Source: an uncultured Bacteroides sp. (GTDB lineage: Bacteria; Bacteroidota; Bacteroidia; Bacteroidales; Bacteroidaceae). Taken from it: 64,000 bases of DNA. The stretch is from the NCBI GenBank assembly GCA_944321465.1, contig CALULL010000001.1, positions 178,467 through 242,466 on the forward strand, given 5' to 3'. The position numbers were made by a program, and so were the translations under genes. Shown here piece by piece: positions 18,770 through 26,913 of this stretch. Under the pieces are notes generated by a model. It was not told the DNA's origin. It ran no database searches and saw only the letters and a program-made list of their open reading frames with translations. Every line of letters starts with the position of its first letter. The stretch's first letter is position 1.

Positions 18770-19678
18770 ATGACAAGCAACAAGTTGAAGGGCTTTGCCT
18801 GTGGCGCGGTGGCTGCCGCCAGCTACGGGTTGAATCCGCTCTTTGCCCTGCCCCTTTACGAGGCGGGAATGAAGGTGGACTCGGTGCTGTTCTATCGTTA
18901 TTTTCTGGCTGTGCTGATGATGGGCGGTCTGATGCTGGTGCGCAAGGAGTCGTTTGCCCTGCGGCGTGCCGAGGTGTTGCCCATGATTGTCATGGGCCTG
19001 TTGTTCTCCTCGTCGTCGCTGTTTCTGTTCGAGGCATACAACTATATGGACGCTGGCGTTGCTTCGACCATTCTGTTTGTCTACCCGGTCTTGGTGGCTG
19101 TCATCATGGCTCTGTTCTTCCACGAACGGGTGTCGCCGCTGACGATGTTTGCCATCGTGCTGGCCTTTGCAGGCATCTCGTTGCTCTCCCAGGGGGGCGA
19201 CGGCAAGCCGCTCAGTCTGTTGGGGATGTTGCTGGTGTTCCTGTCGTCGCTGACGTATGCCGTCTACATCGTGGGTGTCAACCGCTCTTCTTTGAAAAGC
19301 CTGCCGACGACGAAGCTGACGTTCTATTGCCTCTTGTTCGGCTCGTCGCTTTTCATTGTGCGCCTGCACTTCTGCACCGACCTGCAGGCGGTGCCATCGC
19401 CCTGGCTGTGGGCCAACGCGGTGTCGTTGGCTTTGTTTCCCACCATCATTTCGTTGGTGACGATGACGCTTGCCATCCATCGGATAGGCTCCACGCCGAC
19501 GGCCATCTTGGGTGCGCTCGAACCGGTCACGGCTTTGTTCTGCGGCGTGGTGGTGTTTGGCGAACAGCTGACGGGGCGCATCATGTTGGGGGTGGTGATG
19601 ATACTGACGGCGGTGACGCTCATCATCGTTTCGCCCTCGTTGGTGGGGTTGGCGCGTCGCTACGTCCACAAGCATTGA
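18770..19678 (+). CDS. EamA/DMT-family transporter
   Basis: 302 residues with about ten membrane helices in two repeated EamA halves. The first half ends around FAGISLLSQGG, and the second has VSLVTMTLAIHRIGSTPTAILGALEPVTA, the typical final-repeat signature. Members export metabolites or amino acids; the substrate is not predictable. The start MTSNKLKG is fixed by the promoter at 18718, because earlier in-frame ATGs lie upstream of it. The yigZ-like gene follows 48 bp later with its own promoter. Confidence 0.9.
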   Translation: MTSNKLKGFACGAVAAASYGLNPLFALPLYEAGMKVDSVLFYRYFLAVLMMGGLMLVRKESFALRRAEVLPMIVMGLLFSSSSLFLFEAYNYMDAGVASTILFVYPVLVAVIMALFFHERVSPLTMFAIVLAFAGISLLSQGGDGKPLSLLGMLLVFLSSLTYAVYIVGVNRSSLKSLPTTKLTFYCLLFGSSLFIVRLHFCTDLQAVPSPWLWANAVSLALFPTIISLVTMTLAIHRIGSTPTAILGALEPVTALFCGVVVFGEQLTGRIMLGVVMILTAVTLIIVSPSLVGLARRYVHKH

Positions 19679-19712
19679 GCCGCAGCAGCGGGCTTGTGTG
19701 CGTTTTTTTTCG

Positions 19713-19720
19713 TATCTTTG
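19713..19720 (+). promoter_or_regulatory. Promoter -7 box TATCTTTG ending 6 nt before the yigZ-like ATG
   Basis: Consensus box only 6 nt upstream of ATG 19727. Bacteroidota transcription starts a few bases after this box, so the transcript is expected to be leaderless or nearly so. Confidence 0.6.
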
Positions 19721-19726
19721 CCTGCC

Positions 19727-20368
19727 ATGACAGCAGAAGATACCTATAAGACCATCTCCGCCAGGGCCGAAGGGCTGTACACGGAGAAGCGCAGCAAGTT
19801 CATAGCCATTGCCCTGCCGGTGCGCACGGTGGAGGAAGTGAAGGCGCGGCTGGAGGAATTGCAGAAGCAGTACTACGACGCCCGCCACGTGTGCTACGCC
19901 TATATGCTCGGCCCCGGGCGCAAGGACTTCAGGGCCAACGACAACGGCGAACCGTCGGGTACGGCGGGCAAGCCCATCCTGGGGCAAATCAACTCCAACG
20001 GGCTGACGGACGTGCTGGTCGTTGTCGTGCGCTACTTCGGAGGCATCAAGCTGGGTACGAGCGGACTTATCGTGGCCTATCGCACGGCTGCCGCCGAAGC
20101 GTTGGCTGCGGCGACGGTGGAGGAGCGCACGGTGGACGGCGAGCTGACGGTGCTGTTCGAGTATCCGTTTATGAACGACGTGATGCGCATTGTCAAGGAA
20201 GAGGCTCCCGACATAGTTTCCCAGGGCTACGACACCGACTGCCGCATGACGCTGCGCATACGCCTGTCGCGTCTGCCCCGGCTGCGCGAGCGGCTGGAGA
20301 AGGTCGAAACCCTGCGCGTGGCCGAGGACGGTGACGGGGCGCATCCTGATGCCACGACGAATTACTAA
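19727..20368 (+). CDS. YigZ/IMPACT family protein (UPF0029)
   Basis: 213 residues. The N-terminal UPF0029 domain has the signatures DARHVCYAYMLGP, NDNGEPSGTAGKPIL and VVVRYFGGIKLGTSGLI. The C-terminal ~80 residues form the DUF1949 ferredoxin-like domain. The bacterial members are structurally related to ribosome-interacting proteins, but their role is not settled. No in-frame ATG lies between the promoter and 19727, and the next Met is inside the conserved domain, so 19727 is the start. The HpaII-like gene follows 21 bp later. Confidence 0.9.
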   Translation: MTAEDTYKTISARAEGLYTEKRSKFIAIALPVRTVEEVKARLEELQKQYYDARHVCYAYMLGPGRKDFRANDNGEPSGTAGKPILGQINSNGLTDVLVVVVRYFGGIKLGTSGLIVAYRTAAAEALAAATVEERTVDGELTVLFEYPFMNDVMRIVKEEAPDIVSQGYDTDCRMTLRIRLSRLPRLRERLEKVETLRVAEDGDGAHPDATTNY

Positions 20369-20389
20369 CCCATTAGCACATATTCCTAC

Positions 20390-21508
20390 ATGTCATTTCA
20401 AACTACCAAACGAGAATTGGGCGAAATCTACGCCTTTTTTCGCCTGCTGGCCGACGGCCAGGTGGCACTGGGTACAGCCGAGGCCGCGCCCGACGGGCAG
20501 CAGGTTTGGCCTGTGGCCTTGGTGCAGCGTGAAGAACACGACGGCACGCGCCGCTATAGGGTGGAGGCCGACAGCGTGCGCATTGTCTCGGGCTGCATTG
20601 ACCGCTCAGGTGCTTTCCGGCCCGGTGACGAGCCGGAGGCCGTCTTTCCGCGCCAGGACTTTGCCGATGCGGCCGAGTGCGTCCTCTCGTTGTTGCGGTC
20701 GGTCCCCGGCGGCGAGGAGCTTGAGGTGCCCGAGGCATTGGAAGGCTTTCTCAATGCCACACGCATCTACGACCTGGAGGCAAAGACCGACGACCGTACC
20801 GACCTGCATGTGGCTTTTTGGCACGCTGGTGCACCTTTGGCGGGCTTCAGCGTGCGCTGTCGGCTTGCGCCGATGGCTCCTTTGCTCGACGGCGGACGGA
20901 CGGCCAACCTGAAACTGGAGCAGACCGGGGTGAAGTTTGCCGCCCCTATGGTGAACAAGGTGAATGCTCTGCCGGGCACGGTGGCCGACCGCATGAGGGC
21001 CATCGAGCGTCTGGGGGGCGTGTTGCGCTATGCCGATGTGGCCGACCGCGTGTTCCGTTGCAACCTGTCAATGATAGATTTGCACTTTCCCCGCCTGCTG
21101 GCCGAGATGGTGCGCACGATGCACCTGGAGGACATTACCCGCGTGGCCGACCTGACGGAGAGCATGAAGACGCTCAATCCGTTGAAGATAAAGGACGAGC
21201 TGATTCAGAAGCACGGCTTCTACGAGTACAAGGTGAAGCAATTTCTGCTGGCCTTGGCCCAGGGAATGCGTCCGGCGAAGATTTTCCGGGGGACGGCTTC
21301 TGCCGTCGAGGGCATCCTGCTGGTCGATGGCGAGGGTCGTCTGCTCTGTTACCACCGTTCGCAGCCCGACGTGTTTGCCGAGTTCCTCTATCGCAATACC
21401 CGTTTCGAAAAGAGCGCGGTGGAGAAAGACAAGTACGGGTATCTGGAGCGTGAGAACGGTACGTACTATTTCAAACTGAACGCCAAGATTGGCCTGCTGA
21501 AGCGTTGA
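20390..21508 (+). CDS. HpaII-family type II restriction endonuclease-like protein (orphan)
   Basis: 372 residues. The C-terminal half is typical of the HpaII family (Pfam RE_HpaII): VNKVNALPG, NLSMIDLHFPRLLAEMV, YEYKVKQFLLALAQGM, GRLLCYHRSQPDVF and NGTYYFKLNAKIG. HpaII cuts CCGG. In the catalytic region, acidic residues lie in TDDRTDLHVAF (134-144), and the strand where I expect the family's SxKS-type lysine reads GFSVRC (152-157), with Arg156. The next block, usually rich in Asn/Ser, is also altered. No cytosine methyltransferase is encoded within the window, and the neighbours are housekeeping genes. It could be an inactive or repurposed enzyme; the family call itself is firm. Confidence 0.75.
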   Translation: MSFQTTKRELGEIYAFFRLLADGQVALGTAEAAPDGQQVWPVALVQREEHDGTRRYRVEADSVRIVSGCIDRSGAFRPGDEPEAVFPRQDFADAAECVLSLLRSVPGGEELEVPEALEGFLNATRIYDLEAKTDDRTDLHVAFWHAGAPLAGFSVRCRLAPMAPLLDGGRTANLKLEQTGVKFAAPMVNKVNALPGTVADRMRAIERLGGVLRYADVADRVFRCNLSMIDLHFPRLLAEMVRTMHLEDITRVADLTESMKTLNPLKIKDELIQKHGFYEYKVKQFLLALAQGMRPAKIFRGTASAVEGILLVDGEGRLLCYHRSQPDVFAEFLYRNTRFEKSAVEKDKYGYLERENGTYYFKLNAKIGLLKR

Positions 21509-21554
21509 GCCTTGTGCGGCGCGTCTCGGGCCAATGTTGTGATTACAATAACTA

Positions 21555-21560
21555 AGGAGG
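21555..21560 (+). promoter_or_regulatory. Strong Shine-Dalgarno AGGAGG ahead of the nitroreductase
   Basis: AAGGAGGAAAATACAGATG: a full AGGAGG nine bases before the ATG at 21570. Most genes in the window have no such site, as is usual in Bacteroidota. Confidence 0.6.
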
Positions 21561-21569
21561 AAAATACAG

Positions 21570-22136
21570 ATGGACAACGACGTATTGAAGAACATCAAGG
21601 CACGCCGCAGCCTGCGTGCCTACACCGGGCAGCAAGTATCGGCTGCCGACCTGGACACCATTCTTGAGGCTGCTGCCTATGCGCCCAGCGGCATGGGGTT
21701 GCAGACGTGGCACTTCACGGCGGTGCAGGAGCCGCAATTGTTGGCGCAGCTGAACGAACGCATCAAGCAGGCGTTTGCCACGAGCGACGACCCCCACGTG
21801 CGGGAACGCGGCCTTAGCGATTCTTATTGCTGCTACTACCATGCCCCGACGCTGGTGATTGTCTCCAACGTTCCTACGCAGTGGTGGGCAGCCATGGACT
21901 GCGCCTGTGCGTTGCAGAACATCTTTCTGGCAGCCCGTTCTTTGGGCATAGGCTCGTGCTGGATAAACCAGTTGGGGCAGACGTGCGACGACCCGGGCGT
22001 GCGTCAGTTGCTTACCCGTCTGGGCGTGCCGGCCGACCATAAAGTCTACGGCTGTGCCGCTCTGGGCTATGCGCCCGACGGGGTTGTATTCAAGGATAAA
22101 AAGCTGAAGGAAGGCACAATCACCATTGTGCGTTGA
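21570..22136 (+). CDS. Nitroreductase-family oxidoreductase
   Basis: 188 residues. FMN-dependent NAD(P)H oxidoreductase fold. The N-terminal FMN-binding motif is ARRSLRAYTGQQV, then YAPSGMGLQTWHF, and the C-terminal half has CACALQNIFLAARSLGIGSCWINQL and GYAPD. These proteins reduce nitroaromatics, quinones or flavins, and the natural substrate is unknown. The gene follows the HpaII-like gene by 61 bp and has a strong Shine-Dalgarno. Confidence 0.9.
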   Translation: MDNDVLKNIKARRSLRAYTGQQVSAADLDTILEAAAYAPSGMGLQTWHFTAVQEPQLLAQLNERIKQAFATSDDPHVRERGLSDSYCCYYHAPTLVIVSNVPTQWWAAMDCACALQNIFLAARSLGIGSCWINQLGQTCDDPGVRQLLTRLGVPADHKVYGCAALGYAPDGVVFKDKKLKEGTITIVR

Positions 22137-22255
22137 GGTCGGCAGGCGTTGTGCCTCCGGTTGTAGGAAGAGTATAAATTGGCTTTCCGGCCCAAGTCCG
22201 CTTGTGGCCGGAGGCACTTCTGCATGTCTGCGTCCGTTCAGGACTGCTTCGGCGG

Positions 22256-22468
22256 TTATTTTTCAAACTCCAGGACCATCCGTTCCCCGTCGTATATCTC
22301 CCTGAACCCTATTTTTTGTTCGGCAAGATATTCTTTCAGGTCGTTGAAAGCCTCGTCCTTGTTCATTATGATTTCGATTCGTTCGCCTTTGTCGGCCTTG
22401 CCGATGGCTTCCATTGCCGGGATGAGGGGGCTGTAGCGGTGGCATTCGCTGGTATCGATTGTCTTCAT
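22256..22468 (-). CDS. Small conserved-looking protein, 70 residues
   Basis: Not recognised. MKTIDTSECHRYSPLIP opens a compact alpha/beta protein; ERIEIIMNKDEAFNDLKEYL and GERMVLEFEK could fit a TusA/SirA-like beta-alpha-beta fold, but the TusA CPxP active site is absent. Its ATG overlaps the stop of the upstream 107-residue gene by 4 bp, which supports both as real, co-translated genes. Confidence 0.65.
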   Translation of the reverse strand: MKTIDTSECHRYSPLIPAMEAIGKADKGERIEIIMNKDEAFNDLKEYLAEQKIGFREIYDGERMVLEFEK

Positions 22469-22788
22469 TCTGCGTTCTCTTCAGTGTGTAAGGAGGGAGT
22501 GGAGGCCCATTCTTCGTACAACTTCACTAGTTGTTGCAGTCCGAAAGCCTTCATGTTTCGGTGATAGATAACGTCGATGCAGAGGTCGAGCAGGTCTTTG
22601 CTGTCTTCGGCTTGCGAAGCGATGAGCGAACGTATGTTCAGCTTCAACTTGTCAAGCACCGGCTCGTTGATGATGCCTGTGCTGTCTACCAGGTTGTTGA
22701 AGAGGGCGTATCGGCGTATAGTTTCCAGATGCTCGTCGCAGACCTCTATGGAGCGTGTGCCGCTTGGGTTGGCTTGCAGTGTGTGCAT
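22465..22788 (-). CDS. Hypothetical helical protein, 107 residues
   Basis: Not recognised. Predominantly helical and acidic, with no signal peptide or membrane segment; it contains four cysteine/histidine-type residues without a clear zinc pattern. The 4-bp ATGA overlap with the 70-residue gene indicates a two-gene unit. It lies between a nitroreductase on the other strand and the nagB end. No consensus promoter was found upstream. Confidence 0.6.
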   Translation of the reverse strand: MHTLQANPSGTRSIEVCDEHLETIRRYALFNNLVDSTGIINEPVLDKLKLNIRSLIASQAEDSKDLLDLCIDVIYHRNMKAFGLQQLVKLYEEWASTPSLHTEENAE

Positions 22789-22947
22789 GGTGTGTCGTTT
22801 TGAGTGTGTTTGTTAGTGTGTCGTTGTCGTTCTGTCTCTGTCCGGCTGGCAGCCTTTGTTGCGGAGTACGGAAAGGAAAGAACCGCATCCGGATGATTGT
22901 CTCCGTGGAGTTTCGGTGTCCGGGCGCGGTTCTGTTTGTTTCCTTTT

Positions 22948-24939
22948 TTATAGCGGGATGTACTCTACGAAGGCTTCCATCGCTTCGTAGGAGGCCAGGC
23001 CCAGTTCATTGTAGAGCGCGGCTGTGCCACGGTTGCGGTCTTCGCTGCGTTGCCAGAACAGGCGTTCGTCGTTGCCCAAGAAGGGAGCGCTTTCCATCTG
23101 GCTTTGGTGCTTCAGGATGGAGTTGCGTTTGGCACGCAGTTCTTCGGGGCTGATGGGCACGGCCATTTCGATGTTTTCGATTTCCCATTCGGCCCAGGCA
23201 CCGCGATACATCCAGATGCGGCAGTCCTTCAGCCACTCGGCTCCTTCTTCCTTTTCCAAGTCGATGGCGGCAAATACGGCATCGGTGCACACGCGGTGTG
23301 TCCCGTGCGGGTCGGCCAAGTCGCCTGCCACGAAAATCTGGTGCGGCTTCACCTCGCGCAGTAAGTTGCGCACGATTTCCACATCAGCCTCGCTCAGCGG
23401 GTTCTTCTTTATCTTGCCCGTTTCGTAGAAAGGCAAGTCAAGGAAGTGTATGTGGTCCATCGGGATGTTGTTGTAGGTGCAGGCCGTTCGGGCTTCTCCG
23501 CGACGGATGAGGCCCTTGAGTGTCAGGATGTCGCGCGTATCCATGTCGCCGTCCTTCTTGTTGCGCAGGTACTGGCGGATTTCGGTGTACTTCTCATTGA
23601 TGACTTGGTCGGCACTGTTGTTGAACAGTTGGTTGAAGCCGTTGATGAAGTGCAGGAAGCGCACAACCTCTTCGTCGCCCACGGCGATGTTGCCCGATGT
23701 CTCGTAGGCCACATGCACGTCGTGCTGCTGTTCTACCAGGCGGCGAATGGTGCCGCCCATGGAGATTACGTCGTCGTCGGGGTGAGGCGAGAACACAATG
23801 ACACGTTTCGGATAGGGCTGGGCACGCTCGGGCCGGTAGGTGTCGTCGGCATTGGGTTTTCCGCCGGGCCATCCGGTGATGGTGTGTTGCAGGTCGTTGA
23901 AGATGCGTATGTTGACGTTGTAGGCCGAGCCGTAAAGGGCCAGCAGTTCGCTTAGTCCGTTTTCGTTGTAGTCCTTGTTGGTGAGTTTCAGAATGGGCTT
24001 CTTGACGAGCTGGCACAGCCAGACGATTGCGCTGCGTATCAGTTTCTCGTTCCACTCGCATGATGTTACCAGCCAAGGGTGCTGTATGCGGGTGAGGTTG
24101 GCGGCAGCCGAGAGGTCGATCACGATGTGTGCATTGTTGTGCGTTTGCAGGAACGAGGCTGGTATGTTGTCGGTGATGTTGCCTTCGACACAGGCTTTTA
24201 CCATTGCGGCTTTCTCTTCGCCCCAGGCCATGAGATAGATTTTCTTTGCCCCGAGGATGGTCGATACTCCCATCGTGATGGAGCTGATGGGCGTGTTGTC
24301 GATGTTGCCGAACATCTTGGATGCCTCGTTGCGCGACACGCTGTCCAGCAGGATGAGGCGCGTGGTGGAGTTGAGCCGCGAGCCTGGTTCGTTGAAACCG
24401 ATGTTGCCCACGCGGCCTATGCCCAGCAGGGCCACGTCGATGCCTCCGAAACTTTCGATGCGTTGTTCGTACAGGTGGCAGTATTCAAAGATGGTGTCCT
24501 TGGCGATGGAGCCGTCGGGGGTAAAGATATTTTGGCGGTCGATGTCCACGTGGTCCAGCAGCATTTCCTTCAAGGCATTGAGGTTGCTGGTGACGGCATC
24601 GGGCGCAAGCGGGTAGTACTCGTATAGGTTGAACACCACCACGTTGCGGAAGCTGAGCCCTTCTTCCTGGTGCATACGCACGAGAGCTGAGAAAACGTTG
24701 CGCGGCGAGTTCCCGCCGGCCAGTGCCAGTACGCAGAAGCGGCCGGCCTTCTGCTTGTCGCGTATCAGTTGCGCTATGTCCCGGGCAATTTGGTTTGCGC
24801 CCTCTTCGGGCGTTTCGTAGATGTCGGTGGGGATTTTCTCCATCCGTGTCAGTACGGAACGTTCAAAAGCGTTCTCCGGGCGGTAGTAGCGCGGAGACAC
24901 CCTATTGAGGGTGATTTGGGAACTAAGATTGGTTTTCAT
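22948..24939 (-). CDS. nagB: NagB-like domain fused to a PIG-L (LmbE) deacetylase-like domain
   Basis: 663 residues from MKTNLSSQIT; an extra in-frame ATG 27 bp upstream is less likely. The N-terminal ~280 residues match glucosamine-6-phosphate deaminase (GGNSPRNVFSAL, GFNEPGSRL), and the C-terminal ~290 match the PIG-L/LmbE fold with the zinc motif SPHPDDDVISMGG (HPDDD 386-390) and LADPHGTHR. This fusion is standard in Bacteroidales, where it is annotated NagB. Compared with E. coli NagB, however, the catalytic D72, D141 and H143 positions read Y106, V177 and N179. The substrate of either half is thus uncertain. It is downstream of nagA by 54 bp, which supports amino-sugar catabolism. Confidence 0.85.
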   Translation of the reverse strand: MKTNLSSQITLNRVSPRYYRPENAFERSVLTRMEKIPTDIYETPEEGANQIARDIAQLIRDKQKAGRFCVLALAGGNSPRNVFSALVRMHQEEGLSFRNVVVFNLYEYYPLAPDAVTSNLNALKEMLLDHVDIDRQNIFTPDGSIAKDTIFEYCHLYEQRIESFGGIDVALLGIGRVGNIGFNEPGSRLNSTTRLILLDSVSRNEASKMFGNIDNTPISSITMGVSTILGAKKIYLMAWGEEKAAMVKACVEGNITDNIPASFLQTHNNAHIVIDLSAAANLTRIQHPWLVTSCEWNEKLIRSAIVWLCQLVKKPILKLTNKDYNENGLSELLALYGSAYNVNIRIFNDLQHTITGWPGGKPNADDTYRPERAQPYPKRVIVFSPHPDDDVISMGGTIRRLVEQQHDVHVAYETSGNIAVGDEEVVRFLHFINGFNQLFNNSADQVINEKYTEIRQYLRNKKDGDMDTRDILTLKGLIRRGEARTACTYNNIPMDHIHFLDLPFYETGKIKKNPLSEADVEIVRNLLREVKPHQIFVAGDLADPHGTHRVCTDAVFAAIDLEKEEGAEWLKDCRIWMYRGAWAEWEIENIEMAVPISPEELRAKRNSILKHQSQMESAPFLGNDERLFWQRSEDRNRGTAALYNELGLASYEAMEAFVEYIPL

Positions 24940-24993
24940 AAAGCTATTGGGGTTAAGTCTGTTCAAAACAAAGGGTTTCGTCGGGCCGTTCGC

Positions 24994-26166
24994 TTATTGT
25001 TGTTGCAGGGTGTCGGTTTCGGGTATCAGCTGTCCCATGGCCCACACGGCGCGTATTTTCAACTCGTCGTCCATCACGATGATGTCGGCATCCTTGCCTT
25101 TTTGCAGCGAGCCTTTGCGGTCGTACACGCCCATGATGCGGGCCGGGGTCTCGGAGGCCATGCGCACGGCATCGGCCAGGGGCACATCGGCCTTCTGCAC
25201 CATCGTGCGTATCAGGCGGTCCATCGTGGCTATGCTGCCGGCCAGTGCCGAGCGGTCGGACAGTTTGCACACACCGTCCTCGATGATGACGCGCGGGTCG
25301 AAAGCCTCTTTGCTGTCGCTTGCGGCGCAGGCCAGTGCATCGGTGATGAGGCACGTGCGTTCCACGCCTTTGATTTTGTAGACCAGTCTCAGTATCGTGG
25401 GGGGTACGTGTATGCCGTCGGCCACGACCTCTACCGTCATGTCGTCCAGCAGGTAGATGCTCTCAACCGTGCCTTCGTACTTGTATTCGCGGCGTTTGTG
25501 GAAGCCCGGCATGGCGTTGTAGAAGTGGGTGGCGTGCGTATACCCGGCCTCGTAGGCGGTGCGCATGTCCTCAAACTCGGCCTGGGTGTGAGCCACCGAG
25601 GCCAGAATGCCTTTGGCCTTGATATACTTGCCGAACTGTATGGCCCCGGGCAGCTCCGGCGCCGCGTCCCAGCGCTTGATGCACTCCCATTTCTCTACGA
25701 TGGGGATGTACTCGTTGGGGTCGGGGTTCTTGATGTTCTCGGGGATTTGTCCGCCGGCCATTGCCATGTTCAGGTAGTGGCCTTCGAGGTGCAGGCCCAG
25801 AATGGGGCTGTTCTCTTCGGCCATGAGCCGGGTGCAGGTCTCGGAGGCCTGTTCTATCATGGGCACGGTCGACGAAGACAGGGTGGGAAATATGCTCGTG
25901 GTGCCATAGCGCATGTGGGTCTTCACGGCTTTGCGGAAAGCCTCTTCGGTACACTCCATAAAGTCGCTGCCTCCGCCGCCATGTACGTGTAGGTCCACGC
26001 CTCCGGGCAACACGTACATGCCTTTGGCATCTATCAGCGTGGCGCCGATGACTGCCAGGTCGCAGTTGGTTACTTCCAGGATTTTTCCATCGCGGATGAG
26101 CACGGAGCCGTCCTTCAGCCACCCTTGGGGGGTAAGTATCCGTGCGTTGATGATTTGAGTCAGCAT
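24994..26166 (-). CDS. nagA: N-acetylglucosamine-6-phosphate deacetylase
   Basis: 390 residues. Amidohydrolase that removes acetate from GlcNAc-6-P in the cytoplasm. Metal- and substrate-binding motifs are in place: DLHVHGGGGSDF, LGLHLEGHYLN, ASVAHTQAEF, THFYNAMPGF, DGIHVPP and the catalytic aspartate in LITDALACAA. First gene of the nagA-nagB pair; a -7 box lies at 26318. Confidence 0.94.
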   Translation of the reverse strand: MLTQIINARILTPQGWLKDGSVLIRDGKILEVTNCDLAVIGATLIDAKGMYVLPGGVDLHVHGGGGSDFMECTEEAFRKAVKTHMRYGTTSIFPTLSSSTVPMIEQASETCTRLMAEENSPILGLHLEGHYLNMAMAGGQIPENIKNPDPNEYIPIVEKWECIKRWDAAPELPGAIQFGKYIKAKGILASVAHTQAEFEDMRTAYEAGYTHATHFYNAMPGFHKRREYKYEGTVESIYLLDDMTVEVVADGIHVPPTILRLVYKIKGVERTCLITDALACAASDSKEAFDPRVIIEDGVCKLSDRSALAGSIATMDRLIRTMVQKADVPLADAVRMASETPARIMGVYDRKGSLQKGKDADIIVMDDELKIRAVWAMGQLIPETDTLQQQ

Positions 26167-26317
26167 AATAGGATTTAGCGGTTAGTTTAGTTTTCGTTCC
26201 TTCCCTGTGAGCCTGCTTGTTGTCGCTACCGCTTTGTTGGGAAACCTTTTCTCGAAGGCGTGGCGGCTGGCAGGCCGCAGGGTGGTTGTTCTTGTTGCTT
26301 GTCTTGTTTTGTGTGGA

Positions 26318-26325
26318 CAAAAATA
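26318..26325 (-). promoter_or_regulatory. Promoter -7 box TATTTTTG for nagA-nagB
   Basis: Minus-strand TAnnTTTG match about 150 bp upstream of the nagA ATG. Confidence 0.45.
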
Positions 26326-26732
26326 GCTACTTTTCTTGAGAATGTGCGTGTGCGTATTGAGGTATTTTATTAAAATACCCTAAACGGCTGCCGCCCTTCT
26401 CTTGCCGTTTCTCTGCGGGAGGGTTGCCGCCGGTGCTGCGGGGCCAGGGGCGGGTGGTGGACTGCCGTAGGGGGAGACCGGGGGCACCGGGACGGGTGTC
26501 GGCGGGCACAGGTGTGCTCCCGTGGTGGTGCAGGTGTGCCCGCCGGGGAGCAAAGGTGTGCCTCCTCGGTGGCAGAGGTCTGCCCGTCGGGAGGGGCTGG
26601 AGGGCGCGGCAGGCGACTCTTGGGACACTGTTGCTGAGAAATGGGCGGGCTGCTGCCGGGCAGCGGGACGAACGTGGGGCGGCGGACGTTTTTTTCTAGA
26701 GGAAAATTTGCAGTGGTTAACGTTTTTTCTTC
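26326..26732. other. Divergent intergenic region with a 22-bp array
   Basis: Between the nagA promoter (minus) and the LRR-protein promoter (plus). G-rich and non-coding; the only structured part is the 22-bp array at 26485-26594. Confidence 0.6.
26485..26594. repeat. 22-bp tandem array (CAMAGGTSTGC type), locus 2
   Basis: One degenerate unit at 26485, then four good units at 26507, 26529, 26551 and 26573, each exactly 22 bp (starts CACAGGTGTGC, TGCAGGTGTGC, CAAAGGTGTGC, CAGAGGTCTGC). It ends 138 bp before the -7 box of the LRR protein. Confidence 0.92.
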
Positions 26733-26740
26733 TATCTTTG
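26733..26740 (+). promoter_or_regulatory. Promoter -7 box TATCTTTG for the surface-protein pair
   Basis: Consensus box 173 bp upstream of the ATG at 26914, giving a long leader of about 165 nt. Confidence 0.65.
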
Positions 26741-26913
26741 GCGCAGGTATGCAGGGGTACTGCCATGGGCCTCGGCCTGCCCTCGGTGCTTCATGAAAAA
26801 ACTTTGACGGAGAGGATGATGCCGTATGGAAAGACGCAAAGGACATGGTGCATGAAAAACTACCGACGCTGACAATACATTAGTATATTATCGACAAACA
26901 AACGTTACTGTTT

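Noticed and set aside
18236-20344. 702-residue minus-strand frame
   Set aside because: Crosses the DMT exporter and yigZ genes and the intergenic array; Gln/His-rich shadow.
20390-21508. A complete restriction-modification system
   Set aside because: No DNA methyltransferase gene lies within the window.
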